Of a DNA stretch of 64,000 nt, positions 47,801 through 58,811 are shown piece by piece. Each line of letters begins with the position of its first letter. Within the stretch, counting starts at the first letter, position 1. The stretch comes from Acholoe squamosa. Its lineage: Eukaryota; Annelida; Polychaeta; Phyllodocida; Polynoidae. The notes beneath the pieces are model-generated. The model was not told where the DNA came from, made no database searches, and saw only the letters and a list, made by a program, of their open reading frames with translations. Where the stretch lies: NCBI GenBank assembly GCA_949317995.1, contig OX439050.1, forward strand, positions 5,618,771 to 5,682,770. Direction: 5' to 3'. The translations under genes were made by a program, and so were the position numbers.

Positions 47801-48660
47801 GTAAATTCCCTGAGTCATGCCAGCTATTACTTGTATGCCGATGACCTTGCTCTAGTGGTATCTCATAAGGAACCCAAAATGGTACAGCTACTCCTACAGG
47901 AGGATCTTGATGCCATTGGTGAATGGTGTCGAATGAACCGTCTAACTATTAATGCTCAAAAGACTAAAGTCATGTGGTCCTATTCACAAAGGAGTATCCC
48001 AAACCGTAGGGGATGTGAGTTGTTTCTCAATACCAAGTTACTACACGTTGTTCATACCTTTAATTATTTGGGTATTACTCTTGATACACATCTTACTTTT
48101 GTTCAACAGGCTAACAAAACAATTGGTTTGGTTTACTCAAGGTTGAATCAACTTAGGAATATCAGGAAAGTCATAGACAGAGGGCTTGCACTCCGTATTT
48201 ATAAGGCAATGATCCTACCTATACTTGAATATAGTGAACTATTTGTTCACAGTGCACCAGATTGGGTGTATAAGAAATTGCAAGTATTACAAAACGATGG
48301 TCTCCGTATAGTGGAAAAAATTAGACGAGCGCAAGATATTAATGTAAATCTATTACATGAGCAATGTGAAATTGACAAGTTGGAAAGTAGGCGGAAAGCA
48401 CATAATCTCTGCTTCATGTATGGTTTGTCTAAAGATCCTGAGTTGATATTAATACCAGCTAGAGAGTTGAGAGGTGCCAGTAAGTAAAAGTTTATAATCA
48501 GTCGCCCTAAAATGGACATTTACTATAAAAGTCCCCTGTTTAGATTGTCTCATGACTGGGATCTTTTATCCTCTGCTCAGCAGAACAGCCTCTCCAAAAT
48601 ACATCTCCTAAGAAGCATGGGTGTAAGAGTAATGGATGATGCAGGAAATACTGATAATGT
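44849..48660 (+). pseudogene. LINE (Jockey/CR1-like clade), ORF2 with endonuclease and reverse transcriptase
   Basis: The APE endonuclease starts 5'-truncated at the satellite border (HIECLAVETKFPGQKYRIVVS, 44,870-44,940). After an inserted transposon it resumes with PPKGSTKECYTQLSNAL and LWLCGDLNVN (46,043-46,155), then TIDHVYTN and LSDHVGIYV, the catalytic His end. A charged linker follows. RT (47,252-48,487) has WRPITVINMVGKMVEK, FGFMPGRSTMHATFH, LFLDLQKAFDTVNH, CGVPQGSVLGPLLFNIYIND and YYLYADDLAL. A frame change lies near 46,203. About 70-90 extra bp with TTTTTACGTAA motifs lie near 47,140-47,240, and one TAA (48,485-48,487) precedes some 55 more codons to about 48,660. It cannot be active in this form. 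Confidence 0.9.
44948..46041. mobile_element. 1,094-bp non-autonomous DNA transposon with 29-bp TIRs
   Basis: The left end 44,948-44,976 (CAGGATCGTGTTTCAATAG...) is the reverse complement of the right end 46,013-46,041 with one mismatch in 29. It splits the LINE endonuclease exactly between the YR and PPKG parts of one motif. No transposase-like frame is inside, and I see no clear target-site duplication. The CAGG start leaves hAT-like or another superfamily possible. Confidence 0.85.
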
Positions 48661-49069
48661 CAATTGAATTGGATGAATTTGTTTCATTGTAGGTTACATG
48701 TGGTATCTATGTAGAGCTCATGACAATCTGTTGTCTTGCAATGTCTGTGCTTGTGTGTATTTTCCAAAAAACTCAAGCCATGTTCTTATTCCTGAGCCAA
48801 CATGTACGAGTGTACCCGCATAACTAAATAGATTGTTTAAGTTGTGAAGTTGTATAGTCAACAAACCTGTTGATTAGAAGTAATAAGAATTATTACTGCT
48901 AAATCTACCCTTCTTGCCAGTGTCCATTTTAAGCATTGTTTATCAAAATTTGAATCTCATTTGTTGTAACATAGCTGATGGCAGTGCCCATGAATATGAT
49001 TTTTGTATTTTTCTTGAATTTATTATTGTATTGCTTGTATAAGTTATTGAGATGTTGAATCTGACTCAT
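48661..49069. other. LINE 3' UTR or spacer
   Basis: AT-rich DNA after the LINE ORF without a clear poly(A) tail or tandem tail marking the LINE end. No gene is seen. Confidence 0.5.
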
Positions 49070-49734
49070 TGTCGACGGACCGTTACAAGTCATGAACATG
49101 AGCAACTCAGGAGTCCAGAGAATACAGTTGATGAATCCACTTTATTGTAGTGCTAGGCAGGTACATGTTGGCATGGTGATGTACAATGTGTATGCTGCCC
49201 ACCTGATCAAGCTAGCTCTATACCGAGGCACTGTGTGTCATAGAGACTAGGTATGGAGAGAGGAAGGTAAAGAATAAGAGTATCCCAAGCTAGTCCTGTA
49301 TTCATATATATAGGAGCAGCTCGGGGTAGGCATGACGTCAGTCTTGGGAGAAGCATGACGTCATGCTTAGGGATTGGCAAGACCCGGCGTGCCTTGCATC
49401 ATCTCACCCTGGAGGGGGGAGGGGGCTTGCCTAAAGGTGGGTCGAGCTGGCCACCTGTTGGAGGAGCAGCTCGATCCCTGATTGGCTAGGAATGGAGGTG
49501 GGTGTGAGCACACTCCCACCCTGTACCTAGGGTTAGTGGGGGTCGAGGTCATGACCCCTGGCCAGGATCCGGAGGTGAATCTGAGGTCACTGGCCAGGAG
49601 AGGCAGAGCTGGGTAGAGATACCTGGCTCTGTCAGATCCAAAGGTTTGGTAAAGGGAGCCTTATAGGCGAGCTTGATCATTCGGCTTAAAATATTTCATA
49701 TAATAATAAATGAACCTTGAATACCCCATTGACA
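49070..49734 (-). mobile_element. candidate 3' LTR of the long env-bearing element
   Basis: Minus strand: starts TGTCAATGGGG after a purine-rich GGAATGTGGGGATA and ends GTCGACA, so the ends are TGTC...GACA. Inside are two perfect CRE sites TGACGTCA (49,333-49,340 and 49,356-49,363), a TATATATA box (about 49,304-49,312) and AATAAA (49,141-49,146) about 160 nt further on. That is the U3-R order of an LTR. The partner LTR would lie right of 64,000, so identity cannot be tested here. Confidence 0.55.
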
Positions 49735-50894
49735 TATCCCCACATTCCTATTCGATTCTACGCGAATGCAAAAGGTAGAGGACAAGTTCTTATAATCGTC
49801 ATTGGAACATTCAAGGTTTGGCAAACTTTATAAGGTGACTCAAAACTTGGTGAACGTTGTGTATACTTGGCTTGATACCGGTATGAATGTTTTAACTTAC
49901 ATACTTGAATCATCAACTGTGTGTATAGGTCTACTTCTAAGAACAATAACATCCTCAATGGTGAGGCAGGTTTCGTTGGAAAGACACATACAAAAATATA
50001 GTCGAGCCCACGAGGTTGTGGTTCCAGTCTCTACTATGTACTGATTGCTATAAAAATCTTAGAGATACATGCAAATCAAGAAAAATACACATGGATGAGA
50101 AGTACTACGAGAATTCTGCGGCAACAGTTATACTGGTTGCTATGTCCTGCCTTGAGCAATCAGGGCAGAAAACAGCAGTGATACTCTGTCACATATACCG
50201 GTTACTAAATGAGATCAAGTGTACATGGTTAACAAGTTTCATATAAAAATACATGCTTCAAAAATATATCCTCTACATAGTCGGATATTGACTAGGGCAG
50301 TAGTCATATTCTGTGCCGTATGCTGCCTTGGGTAATCAGGGCAGCCACAGCGTTTTCATTCAACGAGGCTTGCTGCAAGTGTACTTGAGTTTGACTAGTT
50401 GACAAATATTCATCATTAAACTCAATAGAAAACATGTAAACTCTGAAAACTGTCTTGTCGTTTTTAGACGATTGGCAGTAATCTTGCAATACAATAAATA
50501 CAAAGGAAAAATGTAACACGCTGGCTAAGACTAAAACCCATAAATACAAATGCAAACTGTTTTGGGCTTGAAAAACAGGTATGGTCCTTTTTAGAGAAAA
50601 AAGGTAACTTATTGGGGGGGGGGGCTCTGTGGCACCTAGGTTTCTGATTTGACTCAGTATCCTCACAGAGTGGGTTAGCATCAAAGAAAAACTTACATGA
50701 GGTTTCAAAGTTTTCACAGTAATAAATTTGAACGCTTTATATCAACTTTCTTGAGAATGAATCAGCATATAAATTTGTAAACATGTGGTGACTCTGGGAG
50801 TCCCATGGGTGGTGGGGTGGGAAAAATTGTGTCCCTACAATGTCAGGTCAAGGAGATATAAAGTTCATGATTTTTATTTTATGTGTATATAGTC
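49735..50894 (-). other. 3' non-coding part of the env-bearing element
   Basis: No convincing frame. An AATAAA on the minus strand near 50,870-50,880, just past the open segment ending at 50,895, could polyadenylate a transcript before the LTR. A G-run lies at about 50,615. Confidence 0.4.
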
Positions 50895-51708
50895 CTAGTA
50901 TTTATATTTTCTTAATTTTGTGCCAATGCTGCTTGGTGGTAAATTGTAGTGTTCCATAGGGGATCTACAGAAATGTTTTCCAGCAGCCGATTTTCTCCTT
51001 TGTTTGGCTTCCATGCTGTAGTCGTCATCAAAGGAGTCTATTCTAAATTTTGAGAATGAGACTTCCATAAAAGCCATGTCTCCAATTTCAGGGGAAGTTG
51101 AGGAGGAGGAGGATGAGCTGCTGTCATCAAGGGGTGAGTCTAATGTCATGTTGCTTCTTGGTGGTGGTGTAGGCTTGAATGAATGTCTTTTTGAATTTCT
51201 GTTGATGGGCCTAAAGGTGGTAAAGGAAGGTGAACTGTGTGCTGTGGCTTGTTCCTGGCTTTGATAATAAGCACAGGGGCATGCAAAGGTTCCTGGACCG
51301 TCCATACATAAGGTACACAGGTTTAAGGTGGCTGGCCTGGTTGGGTGTACAGGCTTGGGGGAGAAATAACTGTCCTTCCAAACTGCATAGCCTGGGGGAA
51401 TTGGAGTCCCAGGCCTGTTGGTTGCAAGTCCTATTTGCGTATAGGACCTGCCGGTGCAGCTTATTGGGTGGCTGGTGGTGTTGCTCGGGGGCCTAGGGTC
51501 TATTGGGCCGGCTGGGAAGACTTCTTGGTGGGGTTTACCATTTCTTCTGCTGGTCCGGTTGGTCCAGCTGCTGTGGCACCACCTGCTGTAGGGACTTGGC
51601 CTGGGTCTGTAGATGGTGGCGAGTCTGTTCCCAGGCTGCGCTTGCCTTGGTTGCCCTTCTTCTTTTGTGATCCTGCAGATATAGACAAAAACAGAGGGTG
51701 TCTGACGT
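50895..51708 (-). other. long ATG-poor open segment, likely 3' exon in the env-bearing element
   Basis: The minus strand is open for about 271 codons. An acceptor-like pyrimidine stretch and CTGCAG precede about 51,672, with an AATAAA just past the stop. The encoded sequence is Pro/Ser/Arg-rich with KPVHPTRPATLNLCTLCMDG, a run of eight Ser, acidic FRIDSFDDDYSMEA and a basic end (KLRKYKY). It has no domain I know. In context it could be the terminal exon of a spliced element transcript encoding an accessory protein or a protein tail. Confidence 0.4.
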
Positions 51709-52316
51709 TAGAAACAGGCTGAAAACGTTGTATGGTTCACAAGGCGGTCCACAAAAATACCGAAATTTGACCAAAAGGTTAATTTGTCTGTATGTCGACC
51801 ATGAAACAAAAATACAGTAGCATTGGTATTTGTATGGCTGTGGGGCGGTAGCTGTAACTAGGGAAAGGAAATTGGTTCATCGACCTATAGTTTGTTTGTT
51901 TTGGGTTGCAGGCAGACCACGGTCAATACGGTCAAAGGACGTGATATCAAAATAATTTTTGTCAACGTACAAAACTTTGAGTGCAGAGCTCAATTGATTC
52001 AGTTGGCTTAGCGCGGGTCCTGTATCCGGGGACGCTATGGTTAGTTTATCTAAATTCCACCAGGTGGTAGTAGCGAGCTGGTGCTGCACCGTAATGGCGA
52101 GGAAATCGGATAAGCTATGGGGAATAAATATAGGTATGACCTGCTCAGGTCGACTCTCACCTGTCTCGATTGTCTTGAAAGGGATTGTGTTTGGGTTGAT
52201 TGAAGTAAAATTTGTTTTTGGTCCGGAATGGGGGGGGTGGGTCGAAAAAAAAGGAAAGGAAGGAAAAAAAGGAAAAGAAATTTGTCTTGTGTCGCCAAAA
52301 TTTTGATCCGGGCTGC

Positions 52317-52325
52317 TATAAAAGG
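52317..52325 (+). promoter_or_regulatory. TATA box of a plus-strand antisense transcript
   Basis: TATAAAAGG lies about 43-51 bp before the ATG at 52,368, so a start site near 52,348 would give a leader of about 20 nt. A long purine-rich stretch (about 52,220-52,282) lies upstream. Confidence 0.55.
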
Positions 52326-52367
52326 GGCGCTCGTCCGTCTGTGATGTCATAATGTTACATAACCAGG

Positions 52368-52604
52368 ATGGAGGTGTTCGAGGTGGACCTGGTCATGCCC
52401 AACGGGACGGTTTTACACCTGACCATCACCATGTCGGGTGGATTGTAAGTATTTTCTGACTTCACGAGCGATTTTGAATCTTTGAGAATTTGCTTATTCA
52501 AAGCGTGGAGCTTTGGTTTAATATGACTTTTAATTTGTATTTCAGCATCACGCAGATCCAATGGCTGATCATCCCTCCTGGCGGGGCGGTCAACGGTTAT
52601 TGAG
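52368..52604 (+). CDS. small two-exon ORF, antisense to the env-bearing element, function unknown
   Basis: Exon 1 is 52,368-52,444, from an ATG in good context (CCAGGATGG) to a donor GTAAGT. Exon 2 starts at 52,547 after TTTGTATTTCAG and ends with TGA at 52,602-52,604, just before another perfect GTAAGT (52,606). The two give 44 residues starting MEVFEVDLVMPNGTVLHLTI, which alternates like a beta-strand-rich fold. A further exon-like segment (about 53,108-53,213, acceptor TATAG, donor GTGAGT) may be 3' UTR or an alternative coding exon. It could be an antisense gene of the element or a host gene caught inside it. No homologue is recognised. Confidence 0.4.
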
Positions 52605-53222
52605 GTAAGTTTGATCTGAGCAAGTTAAAGTCTGAACATGTGCTAATGTTGTTGTTGTGGTAGAGATGCCACGTGCGGGTGTCACATGACCAATTGTAGT
52701 CATGGTGACGGCCGTGAAGTCCGTCAGTTTCGGTATTTGGAACGAAACCAAGATGGCGCCGGGCTGCCGCGTATGGCGCGAAAGTAGTCGGGCCAGACGC
52801 TGCAACCGGTGCCAATACCGATGAACATTAATGTAGGCCGATCTATTGTGTATTTTTGGCTTAGCTGTGGTTATCATGTTGTTTTAGCTCAGTGTGGTTG
52901 ATGATGGCTGTGTATGGGTGTGTTTTGGGCGTCTTTCGGGGATTGGGGGTTCAGTGTGGGGCGGGGGGGAGGGGGGTCAAAAGGGTAGGCTAGGTGGGGG
53001 GGGGCGATCCCCACGTAAGCGTCTTTGCGGCGTATGTGTAAAGGCTACCTGCCATCCCAACATAAGTGTGATGGTATCTTCCAAACGCTACTGACATTTG
53101 GGTATAGCCTCGGGACGGTCCAAAGTTATATGATTGTGGGGGTGGCCGGTAGTCGCTGGGTTGGGACGGTGGTCTCCGTCATGAACCGAAACTCGGCCAT
53201 GTTGGAATGGTGAGTTGAAATT

Positions 53223-53455
53223 TTACCTACCATAGATTATGTAATAGGCCCTCTCAGCCAGAGTTGAAATTAAACACATATAGGCAGTTGGGATGTTGGG
53301 CTTCCTGGGGTTCAGGGGAGTCGATATAGTGAGCTCGATTTGTTTTGCCGCTGCCTGGGCCCGAGCTTTCTTTCTGCTATGATCTCCTGGATCGGGGAAC
53401 GTTGCCGTGGCTGAATTCGCCGGGCGCCCACTATCAACGCGCGGGGACACCTGTT
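53223..53455 (-). other. candidate internal exon of the env-bearing element
   Basis: An open minus-strand segment has acceptor-like TTTATAG/AACAG at about 53,450-53,456 and donor-like GTAGGTAAAA near 53,225-53,232. It encodes a basic stretch (SRKKARAQAAAKQ) and a more hydrophobic end. Flanks and size fit a small spliced exon between the env-like region and the 50.9-51.7 kb segment. This rests only on splice-like borders. Confidence 0.3.
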
Positions 53456-53862
53456 CTATAAATAGAGTGGGTGGTTTCCCCGTTGTTATGGTTACGGGTA
53501 TACTGATGACATGGTTTGTTTTGATTTAGTCAGTGCACATGTGCTTTACTGAAAAGGTGACCTATACGAATTTTGGTTGGGGGGGGGGGTAAATGGGGTT
53601 TGGGTTTGTTTTTTTTTTAAGTGGGGTTGGGGGCCGTGGGAAGATGGTGTAAAGTATTGGGCTCGGAGTAGCCGGGCTGAGTTGTTTATGGGCTTATCCC
53701 CACATAAAAGGTGATCTCCTCCAGGGTGGGGCTATCCGGTGGGTCGTTCATGGAAAGGGGTTGGGGTCTGTTTACATGATTTTAACAGGGTGCAAGGTGG
53801 CTTAATTGCCGCCTGATTTCCAATTGATGATCCCCACATGTGGCTTGTTGTGGGTTTCTAGA

Positions 53863-56800
53863 TTAAAAACAAATAAACTTACCGATGGGCGATGACTTTT
53901 TGGGCCTTTCATCTGATGTGGTGGGGTCAAACAGATATTTGTCTGACCCCGGTTGTAGCTCTAGGTTAGTAAACTTAGTGAGTTCTACCAGACTCCTAGA
54001 TGTAGAGGGGACTTCCATTTTAGGGCATAAGGAGGATCTATATCTTGTGGGTGGTGACAGCTGGGGCATTGGGACAGTGTCTGATGGTGAGAGCTGGAAG
54101 TCCGGCTGTCCCTTTTCCTTAATCACCAGGGTCAAGACATGGGGGCTGGATGTTAGAGCCTTGTGGAGTTGTAGCCTCCAGAACAGAGGGCATCTGGGGT
54201 AGCGCTCCAACTTAACCTGCTTAATCTTCCCGGCGATTATGAAGGTCACTTCCCCCTTCCACTCTACCTCCAGGTGGCGGCCAAAGGGGCTGGTCAGTCG
54301 GGGCTTAGCCACCTTGGGTGCCATGATGGAAAAGGGCCACAGGTTTCTGCCGAAAATCATCCTGCCGACGATGAAGTCGTAGGTCCTACCCTCTGAGTGG
54401 ATTTGGAGGACGAATTTTGGCATCTCCGTGATATCATCCACCCTGGTTAGGTAGGGCCAGTGTCGCCAGCATCTCCTGGCCAAGGCGCGGGCCAGGTATA
54501 AGGCCAGGAAAACCAGGATCCAGGCCCACATGGTATCATACCTGCCGGCCTGGTATGGAGACTGGTATTCCTCCATGCTCTCTGGATGTGGCGAAGTTGT
54601 TGCCTGAGGCGGCCACAAGCTGCTGATGTTCAGCACTAGCCTTCTTAGGGTGTCGAATTTTGCCGCGTCCGCCATGGTTGGTGTCTTCAGCGCAATGTGC
54701 ATGGTGACTAGCTGCGCCAGTCTCGTCACGCGCAGTTGACCGTGGCACGTGATTGCACAACACAAGATGGCCAGTAGCGGGGACAGAAGATGTAACCAGG
54801 GGGAATACTCCAGATGGTAGCCAAGATGCATTAATGTGTTCACTGACAAGAAGGGTTTTGATTTGGTCAAACCTAGGGCGGCTTTCCTGAGGGCGATTAC
54901 TTCTTTAAGTATAGGCAATAATCTTTGGTTGTGGAGGTGTTTTAAATATTCAAAATTTGGTAGATCTAGGGTCTGGGGAATGGTTGTCATGGTGACGCCT
55001 GAAACATTGGCTGGTGGGTTGCCAAAATGGCGCCATAGAGGGAGGTTGATGGGTATCCTAACAAGGGGCTGTAGTGTAGTGTTATGCATGCATGAAAGGT
55101 TTGAATTTATCATTATCATTCCAGCATTTCTAATTGAGCACATGCATGGTACTGATATTACTGAAGAGGCTGCGTTTTTAAGCTCAATTTGGCCTTCATT
55201 GGGACATAGCATAAGTGAGGGTGATTCATTGGTGATTAACAGGTAGTCTGAATGTGATATAGACTTAACTAAGCGTGGGATGGGGGCGGACATGTGTGCA
55301 GAAAAGCTGCATGTGTGGTGTACTGCATCTGGTGTGTCTAACAGTAGTGACAGGGAGCATGTGGGGTGTAGGGGAGATAACAAGGGTAGGGGCAGGTCAC
55401 AACTGATAAAGGTATCATATGTACACAGGTCCATGTCGGCTTGTTGTAGCTCGTTGTAGTGTGAGTGGGTTGATGGTAATGCTATAAATGGGGGTAGTTT
55501 TTGTAAGAGGGTGTATCCTATTGAATGGGGGTCGGAGGTATCGAAAGGGATGGGGAAGGTCTCTGTTCTATATATAGAATAGGTATTTTCCCCTAGGCCT
55601 ATGGGTACCGGTATGGTTATAAGTAAAGTGGTATTATCATTCCACTGGGCCCTAACTTTCCTTTTGTAGTAGAAATCTACCGGTAATTTCAGAATATTTA
55701 TTTCTGGGTGGTTGCTACTGAGGGCGTCTGAAAGGTTATTCAGTCCTATTTCTAATGTGTCGTGTGGAATGAGGGTAAGGGGTAGCTCGCCCTCCATGAG
55801 TGAATTTAGAGCAGATAATAGGTTGCTTAAGTCATCATGGAGATCGATGAGTGATTCTATTTGTGAATTTGCGGCCGAAAATAGCATGGAGTAAAAGGTG
55901 TCTTGTTTGGTTTGTGATTCCAAATTCAGAAAAATGTCAGAAAGGTTTGAGTCTAAATTTTGAAATTTGTTTGCTAACAGTGATAAGGCATCATCTGTGT
56001 CATTTTGGAATTCTGAGAAAGCGGTGAGTGTGTGATAATTATATTCTGACATATTTAAGAGGAAATGTGTGGCTAATTCAACTACATGCATTTTGGTAGC
56101 GAATCTTTTATCCAATTCTGACATTTCTGAATTTAGGATATCAATTTCAGGCTGTGTTCCCAAACCTACCAGGATTCTCAGGATATCTCCTATAGGCTGG
56201 CCTGGGGCATTTCTTGGATATCTCATGCTGGGCGGGCTTACCATTTTGATTAGTTCATTCAGTAGGGTTTGTGATTTGTAGAAAAGGTTATCTAACATGT
56301 TATCCAAATTTGTGGCTGTTTGGGTTATGTATGGGGGTGCGCTGGGTTTCACTAGTGGTGAGATATTGTCTGGTTTTCTGAGGGGCTGGTCTAGGGTCAG
56401 GTTTAGGCTTAGTACTAGTGGGTAATCCATATAGTTGGAGAGGAGGGGTTGGTCCATTTTTGTGAAAATTACTCCAAAATTTGGTCTGAAGATGGTCCTT
56501 TGGTTAAATTCCTGGTGTATCAATCCGACAGTTGTGGCTAGGATTGCTGCTAGGGTAGTCATCAGGACTGCAGCCCTAAAGAAGAAAAAAAAAAAAAAAT
56601 TTCAAAGAATATGTAGGGTCTTAGAAAAATGTTTTTTTTTGAAAAGACATGAGGGAGTAGCGGTTTGTGTGTGTGTGTGTGTGGGGGGGGGTCTTACCAC
56701 TGGGTGTTTGTTTGTGTGTGGGTGGTTAGGTGTGGGGTATTGGTGAGAAAACAGGTTTGGGGAAAAAGGGGTGTGGGGTAGGGTGGTATCTTTTGTGTAA

Positions 56801-57497
56801 TATTGGTTAGTAAAGTGTTAAGAAAAATTATAAAAATATGATATGTGAGTGTTGGTAGCTTACCCCTGCGTGAGTCTAAGCCGGGTACTTGGAGCCGGAA
56901 ATATCTGGACCTGCCTGACCAGTAATACCATTCAAAGATGGCTTGTTGGAGAACCAGATCTATCGAATTTTTGATTGCTAGACTCCTGCCGACACTTGTA
57001 TAGTGTCTAGGCAGATTAGCTAGCGGCTTCTCTGAAGCCAGGAGCGTCCTTGCGCTCAATAGGGCTAAGTAACTAGCCACATGCTGGTCAAACCTCGCCC
57101 AGATAGGTTTAGTGGGTGTGTCGGAGCACACCATAGTAAGAACTGTTTTTATGACAGCTTGAACACGATCATTGGTTAAATCCATTTGCTTTAATACAGC
57201 AGGGTTTGTCAAGTAGAAAGCCACGTCACAGGGAGATATTCCCAGGACCAAGTTCCTATACCGGCAGATGAGAGATCTTAATTCAAGGATTTCTCTATCA
57301 GCATCCAATAATCCCACAGGACCCAATAGGTCATGTATGGTCCAGCAATCAATGGTGTCCAATCTGTGGTTGGAAAGAATGAAATTTTGCGGGGTAAGTC
57401 TACCTGTGTAATAAGTTGGTTGAGTGTACTGAGATGTTAGGTTCACAAGAGATGGAGTATTCAGCAGGCACAAATATTGGGCAGTGAAGAGTGATGA
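53863..57497 (-). pseudogene. env: env-like region of the Ty3/gypsy element
   Basis: Two long minus-strand open regions (57,497-56,864 and about 56,572-53,863) lie downstream of pol. The second, 899 residues from its first ATG, starts with a hydrophobic TTLAAILATTVGLI. It has a long helical part with heptad-like spacing (about 80-260), a Cys-containing ectodomain with many N-glycosylation sites, a membrane span (WILVFLALYLARAL, about 676-693) and a long tail. A basic SRR at the end of the first region just before a hydrophobic stretch recalls class I fusion proteins. The regions meet at donor-like GTAAGC (about 56,863) and acceptor-like (about 56,570) sites. A second donor-like site (GTAAGT) lies at about 53,875. 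Spliced env mRNAs are known for env-bearing Ty3 relatives. The region looks mostly whole. Confidence 0.6.
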
Positions 57498-58811
57498 TCA
57501 TTCAAATTTTTCTAGATACTCTGAGCTCACACTACCATTGGTGAATTGAGGAGTCTGGGCAGTATGACAATAAATATGTCATTACCAAATACAAGAACGA
57601 CTGATGGTCTATGTACTGAAATGGACACTTAAGACAGGCCTACCTGGGCTGGCTGCATGCCCTGTTCGCCATGGTTATCTTCAATCAGGCACTTGCTCTC
57701 AGAAAAACAGGAAGTGGTTGGATGTGGTGTATTGTTGAGAATGGATAAGATTTGGGGTGGGTCAAGGCTTATAAACCTGGTCGTGAGGGAAGCTAACCCT
57801 CAGTTGCAGGTCTCCCATGTAGGTGTGTCTTGCCCTTAAAAGGCTAGGCCTTATCTTATTGGATATATGCAGTGGGGGCTGGCCTGCCCCGTATGCAAAT
57901 TTCTGGTGGCCTCCGCGCCGAGGCCTGGTATGTATTGATTAAAAATTGGAATTTTTAGGTCAAGAAGGTTGGTAGATGCAGGTCAGGGTTATGATTGAAT
58001 TCTGACCAGGTGGGTTGCCTGCTTTGTGGAAGCTTGGCGTGAAATTGGGGCTGTGGTTGATTACAGCCAATCAATATGGTATTCCACCTGCATTACTGGA
58101 TCTGAGAAAAACAGAGTTGCAAACATGGTTGGAGCATGGGAGACAGGGACTCCTACAGTAGGCGTGTCGGTGGCAAGAATACCGAATTTAACAGGAGTCC
58201 TGACAAGCCATCAAGCCGGTGCAAGAATATTTAAAAAATAAAAATTTTATACATATACCCTAGAATGCGCTGCTGCCTTGGGTAGTATATGTGGCGTATC
58301 GAACCATTAAATGTGGGTGTGCTGAGAACGTCCATGGGCGCGGAAAAACTAAATCTACAAAACTCATGTGAGTGTTGTGTAATTTTAACAACGTACAACG
58401 AGAGGAAAAAGGGTGTATTGGTGTTTTGAGAAGGAAAAATTGATAAATAGAAAACAGAAAGTAAAGAAAGGAAATAAGGAATGGTGTTTGGATATTGGGA
58501 GGTTTCTGGGAGGTGGTCAGTATTTAGTGTTGGACAGGTGGCGTGTGAGGCGTTGGGTGAAATGTGGTTGGTATGTATATGTTCTGAGGGTAATATGTTT
58601 GGTAAATTAAGGGGGGGGGGGCGGTGTTGGATGCGGATTCTGCACTTGATCAGGGATCAAGGTGTAGGCACGTGGTGGTTATCCAGATCACTGATGCATA
58701 GGATGGAGGTATGTTTGACTTGCAGTGTATTTGGTTGTGGTTTTTTTTGTTGTTTTTTTTTTGGGGGGGGGTGCTGTGCTTTTGGTGTGTGAGAGTGTGT
58801 AGTTTGTGTAT
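57498..58811 (-). other. spacer between pol and the env-like region
   Basis: No recognisable gene. G-rich runs lie on the plus strand (58,609-58,622 and about 58,757-58,770). The stretch would hold the acceptor and any leader exon of an env transcript; I cannot choose one. Confidence 0.4.
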
